Assembly: GCA_025998755.1 (NCBI GenBank)
Contig: AP024674.1
Location: 744,001-808,000 of the forward strand
Length of the DNA stretch: 64,000 bases
Direction: 5' to 3'
Source of the DNA: Armatimonadota bacterium
GTDB taxonomy: Bacteria; Armatimonadota; UBA5829; DSUL01
The notes beneath the pieces are model-generated. The model did not search any database. It saw only the letters and a program-made list of their open reading frames with translations, and was not told the origin of the DNA. This document shows positions 26,574 to 34,970 of this stretch, in pieces; position 1 is the first letter of the stretch; each line of letters begins with the position of its first letter. The translations under genes and the position numbers were made by a program.

Positions 26574-27731
26574 TCACTCGACCGGCGTGATCTCCAGACC
26601 CTCCGCAAACGCCAGGAATCGGTCCCGGATCGCCGCATCTGCGGCGCGTCCGCGGTGCAGCACCACGCGGTAGGCATATTTCCACACCTGTCCGGGTTCC
26701 AGGACAGCGCTGCCGTCCACCTGGTCCGAGTTCAGATACTCACGAAGCGCAAACGGGTTGGCCGCGAACAGCCCGTAATCGCGCACGTGCCAGCGGGTTG
26801 GGTATTGCGGGTTCTCGGGGTGCTCCATCAGGGCGATGCCATAGAGATCGCTGCCTGCCGTGCCAGAATAGTCCACCCATGGCGCTGGTCGCCCCCAGCA
26901 TTCCCTTTCAGTCAGACCGCCGTATGCATTCTCGATAAGTCCGCCGTTTTGCCCGCACATGGAGGATGCCACGCGCACCGCGATGATCCCGCCCTCCTTG
27001 GTGTCGCCGAACCGCACCGGCCCGGACAGCGGACGGAAGCAGATTGTGTAGTCCAGAATCCGTGCGTCGCCGTCAATGGCGTAGAGCGTAACATCGATGT
27101 AGGCGCGCATATACGCCTGCCCTTCGGCCGTGAGCCATTCGTGCTTCGCCGAAAAGCGCCCGAAGACCGATCCGCTGGCCTGTTCCTCAAACGCATAGTG
27201 GCGAGAGCTTCCGTGCCCTTCCATCTCTGTCCAGTTGTCCGTGCCGTTCAGGTCTCCATGCGCCGACCACATCGAGCGATGGTGAATATGGTCCTGCTGA
27301 TCGCCTTCGCGATCCTCCATCGGCCAGTCCCGCGTCAGCCGGACTCCGTCCGGCCCAATGAGGGGCCACAGAAACGGACGAGGATGGGAGTCGGCAAAGT
27401 GATAGCAGGTCACCTCCTGACCGTCCAGTGAGAGCCGCAAGCGGTGGTTCTCCAGCGGCTGGGCAGTGACCCTGCAGGGAAAGGCGGGCGCCTGCGTCAG
27501 ACGGAACGTTAGAGTCTGGCCCTTTCCGATGCGCGGAAGGATGAAGCGCAGGATGGCTCGGCTGCCGAACCACCCAGTCTCCGGCTGTAGCGCCAGGAGC
27601 TCGCCTGTTTCCTCATTTTCCAGTGCCCAGTCTCCGTCTTCGGGCTTCTGAAGCCCGCGGATGGTCAGGGTCAGGGGCGTATTGACAAGCTCTCTCGTGG
27701 GCGACGTGATGGCGAAGCGGCTCTGCGGCAT
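26574..27731 (-). CDS. DUF6807 (PmoA-like) family protein
   Basis: The 385-residue protein carries the DUF6807 signature. The core HFADSHPRPFLWPLIGP, the histidine cluster QQDHIHHRSMW and a later ENAYGGLTERECWG segment are all present. The family was once named after methane oxygenase PmoA, although no oxygenase function is shown. It is often found with sugar-degradation genes in Planctomycetes and related phyla. No signal peptide is visible. An AAGGAGTGT site precedes the ATG. It follows the epimerase-like gene on the minus strand by 60 bases and is probably in the same operon. Confidence 0.8.
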   Translation of the reverse strand: MPQSRFAITSPTRELVNTPLTLTIRGLQKPEDGDWALENEETGELLALQPETGWFGSRAILRFILPRIGKGQTLTFRLTQAPAFPCRVTAQPLENHRLRLSLDGQEVTCYHFADSHPRPFLWPLIGPDGVRLTRDWPMEDREGDQQDHIHHRSMWSAHGDLNGTDNWTEMEGHGSSRHYAFEEQASGSVFGRFSAKHEWLTAEGQAYMRAYIDVTLYAIDGDARILDYTICFRPLSGPVRFGDTKEGGIIAVRVASSMCGQNGGLIENAYGGLTERECWGRPAPWVDYSGTAGSDLYGIALMEHPENPQYPTRWHVRDYGLFAANPFALREYLNSDQVDGSAVLEPGQVWKYAYRVVLHRGRAADAAIRDRFLAFAEGLEITPVE

Positions 27732-27791
27732 CTGTTTACACTCCTTGTGAACTGAAGACTGCGCGTGAACTGAGACCGAGCCGGAGCCGCG

Positions 27792-28607
27792 CTAGTCTGG
27801 CAGGCACCGGCGCATATACTCAATGGACTCCCGCGCGATAGTCACGGGGTCTGGTCGGAAATCGAAGACCTCCACGGACACATACCGGCCATAGCCGGCG
27901 TCTTGCAGTGCCTTGAAGATGGGCCGGAAGTCCACATCCCCGAAGCCTGGCCCCCGGCGGTTCGGGTCGTTGGCGTGAACGTGTCCCGCGTGTGCGGCGT
28001 GCGTGGCGATGATCTCGGGTATGGGACGCCCTTCGGTGCTCATCGCCTTGACATCCAGGATGATCTTGACGGCTGGAGACCCGGTGCTGGAAGCCAGCTC
28101 CCACGCCTCGTCCGCGGTATTCACGAAGTTCGTCTCCTCGGGACCGAGGGGTTCCAGGCAAAGCGTCTGACCAAGCTCCTCCGCCACCTTTCCAGCCTCC
28201 GCCAGAGCCTCGCGCGCATATTCGACGGCTTCCTCCCGGGTTACCGGAGGGCAGATGGATCGCTGCTGCGGGGAACCAAGTATCAGAACGGATCCGCCAA
28301 GGTCCGCGCTCAGGCGGACGAGATCTTTCAGGTATCCAATCGTCCTTGCGCGGGTTTCGCGGTCCGAAGAGGTGAGGTGAAACCCTTCGGTCTTTGCCAG
28401 GAGCCAGTGGAGCCCGATGATCTCCACGCCCGCCCGGGCTGCGCTCGCGCGGATGGCTTCGCGCTCGGTGGATGGCAGCTCTACAGGCCGGGGTCCCAGA
28501 GTGAACGGCGCGATCTCCACTCCCGAGTACCCCAGCTCCGAGGCTTTCTGGAAGACATCCTCCAGCTTCCAGCCCTCGAACATCTCGTTGCAGATCCCGA
28601 AACGCAT
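27792..28607 (-). CDS. Sugar phosphate isomerase/epimerase (xylose-isomerase-like TIM barrel)
   Basis: The 271-residue protein has the layout of this family: an N-terminal RFGICNEMFEGW strand, IIGLHWLL, LILGSPQQR, the metal Glu in LCLEPLGP, LDVKAM, the metal His in HVHANDPNR and a final SVEVFDF. The ATG at 28607 is chosen because AAGGAG lies upstream and the longer frame has no homology. Substrates in the family range from hydroxypyruvate to inosose. The DUF6807 neighbour suggests carbohydrate breakdown. Confidence 0.82.
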   Translation of the reverse strand: MRFGICNEMFEGWKLEDVFQKASELGYSGVEIAPFTLGPRPVELPSTEREAIRASAARAGVEIIGLHWLLAKTEGFHLTSSDRETRARTIGYLKDLVRLSADLGGSVLILGSPQQRSICPPVTREEAVEYAREALAEAGKVAEELGQTLCLEPLGPEETNFVNTADEAWELASSTGSPAVKIILDVKAMSTEGRPIPEIIATHAAHAGHVHANDPNRRGPGFGDVDFRPIFKALQDAGYGRYVSVEVFDFRPDPVTIARESIEYMRRCLPD

Positions 28608-28636
28608 CGTCCGCTTTCTCCTTGCGCGCACGGCAG

Positions 28637-28669
28637 AAAAACGCCCGCCCGGACAGACCGCGCAGGCGT
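28637..28669 (-). terminator. Intrinsic terminator after the ANTAR regulator gene
   Basis: On the minus strand ACGCCTGC pairs with GCGGGCGT around a 13-base loop (one G-U pair) and is followed by a T-run at 28640-28637. It separates the response regulator gene from the epimerase-like gene. Confidence 0.7.
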
Positions 28670-28737
28670 GATTGGCAACCTCCACCATCTGGAGGATATC
28701 TTCTCTGTGAGCTCCTGTTATTCCTCTTGCCTGTGCG

Positions 28738-29379
28738 TCAGGCGTGTTCCTCCCCGTGGCGCGCGCGGATCTTGCTAAGGGGATCCTTGGAGAGCACCTC
28801 CAGGAACTGATGCTCGGCCTCGATGATCTCTATCGCGGCCTGCCGCATGGTCTTCTGCTGATTCCTGCACTTCTCCCTGAGGTGCGCGTAAGCCTCAGCT
28901 TCAGTCATCTGCAGGCGCTGCATGATGATCCCTTTGGCCTGCTCCGCGAACTTGCGCGTCTCCAGTGTGTCCTTCAGGTTCTGTACCTCTGCGCTCAGCG
29001 CCGCGACATCCTGGAAACGACGGACGGAGATGGCGAGGGCCGCGCACAGATCCTCTCGGGTCCCGGGCTTGTGAATGTAAGCCATAGCGCCGGCTTCGGC
29101 CGCCTTTTCCAGCGTTTCTGGGGCGGATCCATCTGTCAGGGCGATCACTGGCAAAGGGTGTTGGGATGTGATGCGGCGGATGGCTTCCACTCCATCCGTG
29201 CCCGGGAGTCTGATATCAACCAGCACAACATCGGGACTTTTCTGAAGTGCTTCCGCCACAGCGGAATCACCGTCGAAGACGGTCCCGATCACCTGGTGAC
29301 CCTCGGCGGCGAGTGCCGCCGCGATGCCCTGCGAGACGCTGACGTCCTCTTCAGCGATGACAACTCGTAGCGACTCCAC
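28738..29379 (-). CDS. Response regulator with ANTAR RNA-binding output domain
   Basis: This 213-residue protein has an N-terminal receiver domain with an acidic pair in IAEEDVS, the phospho-acceptor Asp in VLVDIRLPGTDG, Thr in IALTDGS and Lys in YIHKPG. A coiled linker follows, then an ANTAR domain (FAEQAKGIIMQRLQMTEAEA, then AYAHLREKCR). ANTAR proteins bind paired stem-loops in leader RNA and prevent termination. No partner histidine kinase lies nearby. The 475 bases upstream of it (29380-29854) contain no other gene, only a short AGTTGC/GCAACT inverted repeat near 29420-29450 and the promoter region of the next gene. Confidence 0.9.
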   Translation of the reverse strand: MESLRVVIAEEDVSVSQGIAAALAAEGHQVIGTVFDGDSAVAEALQKSPDVVLVDIRLPGTDGVEAIRRITSQHPLPVIALTDGSAPETLEKAAEAGAMAYIHKPGTREDLCAALAISVRRFQDVAALSAEVQNLKDTLETRKFAEQAKGIIMQRLQMTEAEAYAHLREKCRNQQKTMRQAAIEIIEAEHQFLEVLSKDPLSKIRARHGEEHA

Positions 29380-29764
29380 TGCTTCTGGTTCCTTTCTCTC
29401 CCGGCCGGGCTGGCAGTTGCGGGTCCGAACGAGGACTGCAACTCTGGGGCGCCGCCCGGCTCTTTAACGACTTCCCACCCTGAAGCCCGCTGGCCGCCGT
29501 GGAGGAACGTTGCGGCGCGACGGGTCAGGAGTTGCGACGGGCACTGCCCTGTGCGGTACCGAGTACCTTCATATTTTAGATGCGGTCGGGCATCCTTCCT
29601 TCCATCAGCAGCGCCGCGGCCACGCTGCGAATACAGACCAGTCATACATCTGTCATTTATGAGTGTAGCATACTGGCCGGAATCCGCGCCAGAGGATATG
29701 GAACAGATGCGGGCTCCTCTGAGGCCGGCATTTTGCACAGGTTCGATATGCGGAGTCGCCGTCG

Positions 29765-29770
29765 TATAAT
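29765..29770 (+). promoter_or_regulatory. Candidate -10 element upstream of the secreted OB-like protein
   Basis: A consensus TATAAT lies 85 bases before the ATG at 29855. No convincing -35 element is spaced correctly; TTCGAT at 29742-29747 is the closest. The leader would hold about 75 bases, with GGAGA near the start codon. Confidence 0.4.
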
Positions 29771-29854
29771 TGATCGTGGTTCGCGGCCCTTGTGGCAGAA
29801 AGATTTCGGCTGGCCGCCGCAGGCCGGATGTATTCAAGGAGAGAGTCTCGGGAG

Positions 29855-30979
29855 ATGGTGAGAGTTAACAAAGTCACAGGTGTGCTCGCTGCCGTGGCTG
29901 TCCTGATCACATCAGCGGCGAGCGCGCACGAGAACGATCTGATGTTCGGGTATGATGCCGGACAGGCAGCGGTAATGAGTCCGGCCGCCTATGAGTGTCC
30001 GCGAATCATGCTGCCAACCGGCCCGCCGCTCAACCTGTGGCTCCGTGATGTCGGCGTGGACTTCGCGCGCCAGGCGGGTGGGGGGCCGTACTTGCTTGAG
30101 AGTGTGACTTGGCAGCAGGTCAGTTGCACTGCCGGCCTCACGGTGGGAAGCGCGTTCGGAGATGGCCGGCCGGGATTCGTCAATTTGACCTCCACCTCCC
30201 CCCACGTTCATTTCCAGGCAGCCGCCCGAAATCCCGGGACTTACATCCTGCGCTCCTACCTCAAAAACGCGGTCGCAAAAGGGGGTGGTCAGGTTGCGCC
30301 TTCCGCGGAGTTCTACACTATCTTTGTGGCCGGATCGGATCATGCGCTGGTAGATCTGCCACTGCTGCGAAACCTTCCGGACACACCTGCGGGAAGCCCT
30401 GGGAACGGTTATGCAGGAGTGGAAGTGAGGAACCTGATTGTGTCCACCGGACAGGCCTTCGTCGGAGGTTTTTACGCCCAGACCCCGGGGCGTTCCGCCG
30501 GTATTTTCGTCCAGTCGAACACTGCGGTGGCTGAAGGCGATATCGTCACCGTGCGCGGGAAGGTTGCCACTGTGGCGGGTGAGCGCGTGATCATAGCGGA
30601 CTCGGTCGAGGCACAACCTGGAGCGCCGCCTCGTCCTCTTGGGATCACAGTAAGAAGTCTCGCCGGAGCGTCCATGGGCCGCTACACCCCGGGGGCCGAA
30701 GGTGGTGTCGGAGTCAGTAGCGTGGGGCTTCTGATGCGCGTCGCTGGTACCCTGCGGGAGCACGATGGTGTTCTTTACCTTGATGACGGTTCTGCTCCCG
30801 TGGGAGGGCAGCCAGCCGGCGTGCGTCTGTCGCTCGAACGCCTGGCATCCCCGTTCAGCCTCCCAGAGCCGGGCCGTATGGTCATCGTGACGGGAGTCGC
30901 GGGCCATACTGTTGATGGCGATGGAAAGATCCGCCCTGTTCTCCAGCCCCGGTGGCCTGAAGACATATTTGCTCTCTAG
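29855..30979 (+). CDS. Secreted protein with OB-fold-like repeats, unknown function
   Basis: The 374-residue protein starts with a clear signal peptide (VRVNKVTGVLAAVAVLITS, then AASAHE). The middle resembles a beta-sandwich domain, with YILRSYLKN and FYTIFVAGS. Two similar beta-barrel segments follow. The first has AEGDIVTVRGKVATVAGERV, then IIADSVE. The second has LLMRVAGTLREHDGVLYLDD, then PEPGRMVIVTGVAGH. Both look like the OB-fold domains found in many secreted bacterial proteins. ATG 29855 is preferred over upstream in-frame starts because the signal peptide begins there. It is followed by its own terminator. Confidence 0.65.
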   Translation: MVRVNKVTGVLAAVAVLITSAASAHENDLMFGYDAGQAAVMSPAAYECPRIMLPTGPPLNLWLRDVGVDFARQAGGGPYLLESVTWQQVSCTAGLTVGSAFGDGRPGFVNLTSTSPHVHFQAAARNPGTYILRSYLKNAVAKGGGQVAPSAEFYTIFVAGSDHALVDLPLLRNLPDTPAGSPGNGYAGVEVRNLIVSTGQAFVGGFYAQTPGRSAGIFVQSNTAVAEGDIVTVRGKVATVAGERVIIADSVEAQPGAPPRPLGITVRSLAGASMGRYTPGAEGGVGVSSVGLLMRVAGTLREHDGVLYLDDGSAPVGGQPAGVRLSLERLASPFSLPEPGRMVIVTGVAGHTVDGDGKIRPVLQPRWPEDIFAL

Positions 30980-31011
30980 GTTCCTCGCCGTTGCCGTATG
31001 GTCTTTCAGGA

Positions 31012-31043
31012 GCCCGCGTCCACAGGACGCGGGCCTTTTCTTT
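31012..31043 (+). terminator. Intrinsic terminator
   Basis: GCCCGCGTCC at 31012-31021 pairs perfectly with GGACGCGGGC at 31025-31034 around a three-base loop. The tail is T-rich (CTTTTCTTT). It ends the OB-like gene and isolates the riboswitch-led unit downstream. Confidence 0.9.
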
Positions 31044-31125
31044 CACCGCCCCAAAACCGGTATTCGTGCCGGCCCGTAACACTGACGGGTGTTGGAACAC
31101 TGTCATTGACAATCCACAGTGAGCG

Positions 31126-31217
31126 AGAAAGGCAAAACTGCCGAAAGGCAGTGACGCAAAGCTACGGGTCTGCCCGGGCTGCCTGAGTGGCAGTCCGAAC
31201 GATCGCCGGGCTGCCGA
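31126..31217 (+). promoter_or_regulatory. Cyclic-di-GMP-I (GEMM-I) riboswitch
   Basis: The element shows the class I aptamer order. GGCAAAAC is followed by a five-base-pair hairpin CTGCC-GAAA-GGCAG with the GNRA tetraloop, then the invariant TGACGCAAAGC. Next come ACGGGTCT, a second stem, and the 3' motif GATCGCCGGGCTGCCGA. TTGACA at 31106-31111 may be part of its promoter. A possible expression-platform stem (AACCC at 31247-31251 with GGGTT at 31266-31270) lies downstream. The first long coding region after it is the secreted protein gene starting at 31481, so c-di-GMP probably controls that surface or secreted product. No direction of control can be read. Confidence 0.88.
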
Positions 31218-31480
31218 AACACCTGTCCGGATGCCAGTTCTGACTTAACCCTGGGCCGCGTCCCCGGGTTGGAATGGCTGTCCCCGGCCGGATACGGCCC
31301 ACCCGCAGATTCCCGCCTCGCCTTCTCGCATCTCTCTGCCGCTGCCGCGCTCATCGCCGCGTCCCTTCTGGCTGGCCCGGACGCGCGGGGCGCGGGTCCG
31401 CCTGCAGACCAGTGGCTGACACCAAGCTGCTCCGCCGACGGTCGCAGGCTGTGAAGCACTTCCCCGAGGGGGTTAGGACA

Positions 31481-33478
31481 ATGCACAGGCGCTGGCACGA
31501 GCTGCTGACTGCGGCTCTTCTGATAATCCTGTTGATACCGCTGCTTCGGACCGCGGCTGTCGGGGTGGGGACGCCCGCGGGCACCGTGATCGAGTGCGTG
31601 GCGACCGCCCGCTACACCAATCAGGAGGGCACCCTCCTGGGGGAGGCGGTCAGCAATACCCTGCAGATCGTCGTTGGAAGAAAGGCTGCCGCGTCGTTTA
31701 GCCCGGCATCGCAGAGCGTGACCGGTAGACCTGCACGGGTGGTCTCCCTGCCTGCTGAAATCCGTAACCTGGGCAACGCCGAGGATCAGTTTCGCATTCT
31801 CCTGACAGCGCCGTCCGGTTGGAACGGCGCCGTCTATCTGGACGAGAACGGAGACGGGGTCCGTCAGGATACGGAGAGCCAGGTTCTGACACAGACACCG
31901 CCGCTTCCCCCAGATTCGGTGCTCAAGGTGGTGGTGCAGGTGACGGTTCCAGAGAATACCCGTTCTGGCACGGCCTGGAGCGTGGAACTGGCAGCACGTC
32001 CGCTGGACACGAACGCCGCCCTGGCCACGGCGACCTACATTGTCAACGCCACCACCGTCAACACCACCATCGCTCTTTCCGCTGAGCCTGCCAATCCTGA
32101 GATCGGAAGTCTGCTGCGGCTGACTGCTCAGGTGGAGCCCCCCGAGGAAGAGACTGTGCAACTCACGGTCACCGGGCCGGACGGAACCGCTCAGCAACAT
32201 AGTCTGCGCTCAGGAACGGATGGCGTCGCCACGCTGGATCTTACTCCCGATGTGTCCGGTGCTTGGAGCGTTACCGCAGTCCGTCCGGGGACTCCGGGAG
32301 TACCTGAAGCGAGAGCGACCCTCAGCTTCGCCTGCCGTGGCCCTTCTCACGAGATCGAGGGGCTGGATATGATCAGCGTTCCGCTCCAGCCGTTGAACCC
32401 CTCGGTCGCATCGCTGTTCGGTGGGCAGACTCCGTCGGCGCTGGCCCGCTGGTTGCCCGCGGAATACAGGTACGCGCTTTACAATCCGTTCACCGGGGAG
32501 ACAAGCGACCCCCTGCTGACCAGCGTTGTTCCCGGTGAGGCGTACTGGATCGGCACGCCGGAGCGCCGGATCATCGCGCCAGCCGGGCGGCTGGTGGATC
32601 AGACGCAACCGTTCCGGGTGCGCGTGTACCCGGGTTGGAACCAGATCGGTAGCCCGTTCATCACAGACATTGATTGGCGCGATACCCGGGTCATCTACAA
32701 CGGCCAGTCTCTGACCCTGGCCGAGGCCCGTGCCGCCGAAGTGCTGCTGGAGTATTGCTGGACATTCATCAAGCTGCCGGATGCGTGGGGCTACGAGTTG
32801 ATTCACCCGACTCTGCCCGGCGCGCGCAAGGTCATCCAGCCTTGGAAGGGCTACTGGGTGTTTGCCGGCAAGGAAGCCGAGGTTGAACTGCATCCTGTTG
32901 GAGTTGCTTCTCCTCCGCCCGCACCTGCTTCGGTGGGCGTCGCAGCTAGTGATGAGCGGCTGGAGGAGGCGCGCAGCCGCGGGCGCGACCGGCGACGGCA
33001 GCCCAGAGGTCCAAGGCTTCCCACCGAGCCTGGTTTGCCGGACATCACCCCGGTGCCTGAGCACAGCGGCGAGTGGTTCATCAGCATCACCGCGACCGGT
33101 GGCGGCATGATGGATTCCGACAACTTCCTGGGCGTCTCGGACGATTCTTCGCTGGATGGAATCGTGAACCCGCCTCGCGGGTCCCGGTACGTGGATGTCT
33201 ACTTCCCGACCGGTGGAGGGGCACAGCATGCCAGCGATGTCCGGCTGCCGTCTTCGCAAGGACACACCTGGGAATTCGAGGTCGCCACAAGCGCTCCCGG
33301 GGAGCAGCACAGCCTGCGCTTCTACGGTGTTGAGACGGTGCCGTTCGGGGTAACGCTCACCCTGCTGGATCTGCAGAACGGCGGACGTGTGGATCTTCGC
33401 TCCTGCAGCGAGTATTTCTTCACGGCTCCGGCCGATGGGAAGCCGGCCCGGTTCCGGGTGCTCGCCATTCCTGCATAA
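31481..33478 (+). CDS. Secreted multidomain Ig-like surface protein under riboswitch control
   Basis: The 665-residue protein begins with a signal peptide (RRWHELLTAALLIILLIPLL). The first 170 residues resemble a repeated extracellular domain of the DUF11/NEW3 type, with SLPAEIRNLGNAEDQFRILL and YLDENGDGVRQDT. An Ig-like segment follows (LSAEPANPEIGSLLRLTAQV). A globular part with repeated Trp motifs (YPGWNQIGSPF, QPWKGYWVFAG) comes next, and an Arg/Pro-rich linker leads to a final beta domain. No enzyme motif is visible. The ATG at 31481 is chosen because the signal peptide starts there; 207 upstream in-frame bases encode only Arg/Pro-rich sequence. The c-di-GMP riboswitch lies in its leader. 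Confidence 0.65.
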   Translation: MHRRWHELLTAALLIILLIPLLRTAAVGVGTPAGTVIECVATARYTNQEGTLLGEAVSNTLQIVVGRKAAASFSPASQSVTGRPARVVSLPAEIRNLGNAEDQFRILLTAPSGWNGAVYLDENGDGVRQDTESQVLTQTPPLPPDSVLKVVVQVTVPENTRSGTAWSVELAARPLDTNAALATATYIVNATTVNTTIALSAEPANPEIGSLLRLTAQVEPPEEETVQLTVTGPDGTAQQHSLRSGTDGVATLDLTPDVSGAWSVTAVRPGTPGVPEARATLSFACRGPSHEIEGLDMISVPLQPLNPSVASLFGGQTPSALARWLPAEYRYALYNPFTGETSDPLLTSVVPGEAYWIGTPERRIIAPAGRLVDQTQPFRVRVYPGWNQIGSPFITDIDWRDTRVIYNGQSLTLAEARAAEVLLEYCWTFIKLPDAWGYELIHPTLPGARKVIQPWKGYWVFAGKEAEVELHPVGVASPPPAPASVGVAASDERLEEARSRGRDRRRQPRGPRLPTEPGLPDITPVPEHSGEWFISITATGGGMMDSDNFLGVSDDSSLDGIVNPPRGSRYVDVYFPTGGGAQHASDVRLPSSQGHTWEFEVATSAPGEQHSLRFYGVETVPFGVTLTLLDLQNGGRVDLRSCSEYFFTAPADGKPARFRVLAIPA

Positions 33479-33534
33479 CGGCAGCCCACCAGGGCTAAGG
33501 ACTTGCTTCAGACCCCGATAGCCAGTGCCAGCCG

Positions 33535-33570
33535 GGGAGGGGAAGACTCCGAGTCTTCCCCTCCCTTCTC
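33535..33570 (+). terminator. Intrinsic terminator after the riboswitch-controlled gene
   Basis: A long near-perfect stem (GGGAGGGGAAGACT paired with AGTCTTCCCCTCCC) with a very short loop is followed by a pyrimidine tail TTCTCGTCCTT. It lies 56 bases after the stop. Confidence 0.75.
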
Positions 33571-33748
33571 GTCCTTGGGGTGCGGCCGGGCGGCAGGTTC
33601 AGCAGAGCCCCATCTCCAGTCGTTTCTCCCCAGGTGAGATGGCCTCGGGCCTGCGAAAACACCTGCCCTTCAATCTGAAAAAGTCCTTGCTGTTGCAGGA
33701 TTCATCAAGCCCGGGAAGGAACATTCCGGGAAAAAGGAGCGTGTCGGG

Positions 33749-34255
33749 ATGGTCTTCCGTTGGCTTGTGGCCCTTGTTGTGGTCGGCTTCCTCGGAATAC
33801 AGTTCGTTCCTGTCGAACGGACAAATCCTCCCGTGACTGCAGCCTTCGCGGGACCGCCAGAGGTAAAGGCAGTGCTGGAACGGAGCTGCTACGATTGCCA
33901 TTCCAATGAGACCCGGTGGCCTTGGTATAGCCGGGTTGCTCCCGTCTCCTGGATGGTGTCAAGGCACGTGCGGGAGGGACGGGAGCACCTGAACTTCTCG
34001 CAGTGGGACCCCCGAAAAGAAGGTGGGGAGGCAGCCAAGGAGATCTGGGAGGAGGTGGACAAGGGTCGAATGCCTTTGAGGTCTTACCTGCTTGCCCACC
34101 CCTCGGCCCGGCTCTCACAGGCGGACCGCGACGTTCTTCGCAAGTGGGCCGCGCAAGCCGCCCCTGCTGAGAAAGACGAGGCCGGTGCGCGCCAGAGGCA
34201 AGAGACCGACGAATACGAGCGGCACCACAAGGAGCACGAAGAGCGGGGTAAGTGA
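33749..34255 (+). CDS. Membrane-anchored haem-binding domain protein (cytochrome c-like)
   Basis: The 168-residue protein has an N-terminal membrane anchor (FRWLVALVVVGFLGIQFVPV) and a covalent haem motif CYDCH followed by SNETRWPWYSRVAPVSW. That arrangement matches the haem-binding domain family PF14376. The conserved HLNFSQWD and MPLRSYLLAHP segments follow, and the C-terminus is a charged Glu/His-rich helix. A GGAG site precedes ATG 33749. The electron partner is not encoded nearby. Confidence 0.88.
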   Translation: MVFRWLVALVVVGFLGIQFVPVERTNPPVTAAFAGPPEVKAVLERSCYDCHSNETRWPWYSRVAPVSWMVSRHVREGREHLNFSQWDPRKEGGEAAKEIWEEVDKGRMPLRSYLLAHPSARLSQADRDVLRKWAAQAAPAEKDEAGARQRQETDEYERHHKEHEERGK

Positions 34256-34264
34256 TGCTCTGGA

Positions 34265-34891
34265 GCAGGCAGCGGGCGGCCTGCAGTGCTCCCAGAGTTC
34301 CCGGTTATCTCGGATGAGGATAGTGGCCGCCTGATGGACTCGTGGAAATGCGCCACTTCCGTCATCACCCAGATCCCTCCGGAAGTTATGTCCTGGAAGT
34401 GGCATCCTTCCACAATGACATCCCCTGTCTGCAGAAGGAATCCCCGGGCGCGGTTGCGAGAGACACGAAGGGCGGGCGCTCCCAGTCTATGCTCAGGTTC
34501 CGGACGGTCACGTTCCGGCAGCCCCAGAACAGAAATCCGCCAGTCAGCCCGTGAAAAACCAGGTGCGCCCCGCGCGGCCGTCTATGGTCAGATTGTCGAG
34601 TCCGCTGACGACGATGGATGTCCCGCCCTGCTCGGATAGGGCACCCGCGTGGGAGTCATAGCGTCCGGGCTGGAACACGAGCACTGGGCGCGCGTGCTTT
34701 TTGCTTTCTTCCAGCGCAGCCCGGACGGCCTGGGTGTCGTCTTTGCCGTCGCCGGGAACCGCCCTGACGGGCACCTCCACAGGCCGCGTATCCTGTGCAT
34801 CATCTGCCGCGCTCGCCAGCACGGGCATTGCAATCACGATCGCTGCCACAGCCGGCATCACAGATAGCCCCATCTGCCCTTCCTTTCGCAT
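34265..34891 (-). pseudogene. Decayed secreted beta-helix glycoside hydrolase (GH110-like)
   Basis: The N-terminal fragment (34873 down to 34544) has a signal peptide and the pectate-lyase-like start VRAVPGDGKDDTQAVRAALE, then stops after RTWFFTG. The homologous sequence goes on in other frames. GFLFWGCRNVTVRNLSIDW reads from about 34541. GFLLQTGDVIVEGCHFQDIT and VMTEVAHFHES read from about 34446. AATILIRDNREL reads from about 34330. At least three frame changes, and shortened distances between the blocks, show frameshifts plus deletions. The segment order fits GH110-type right-handed beta-helix galactosidases. This is read by eye from three frames; the family name is the least certain part. 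Confidence 0.7.
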
Positions 34892-34925
34892 GGTTCGTCC
34901 CAGCGACTGCTTGCACTCGCGGGGC

Positions 34926-34931
34926 TATAAT
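34926..34931 (+). promoter_or_regulatory. Candidate -10 element of the methyltransferase gene
   Basis: TATAAT lies 40 bases before ATG 34971. No good -35 hexamer is seen at the normal distance. Confidence 0.35.
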
Positions 34932-34970
34932 CCCTTGCGCTTCAGTCAAAAGCAGACCGGGAAGGCCAGA

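Noticed and set aside
26574-27731. Methane oxygenase subunit as function for the DUF6807 protein
   Set aside because: The PmoA label is historical; the protein has no membrane helices and the neighbourhood is sugar metabolism.
31269-31454. Small frame with a signal-peptide-like middle before the riboswitch-controlled gene
   Set aside because: It overlaps the leader of the better supported gene, lacks a clear ribosome-binding site and has no recognisable mature part.
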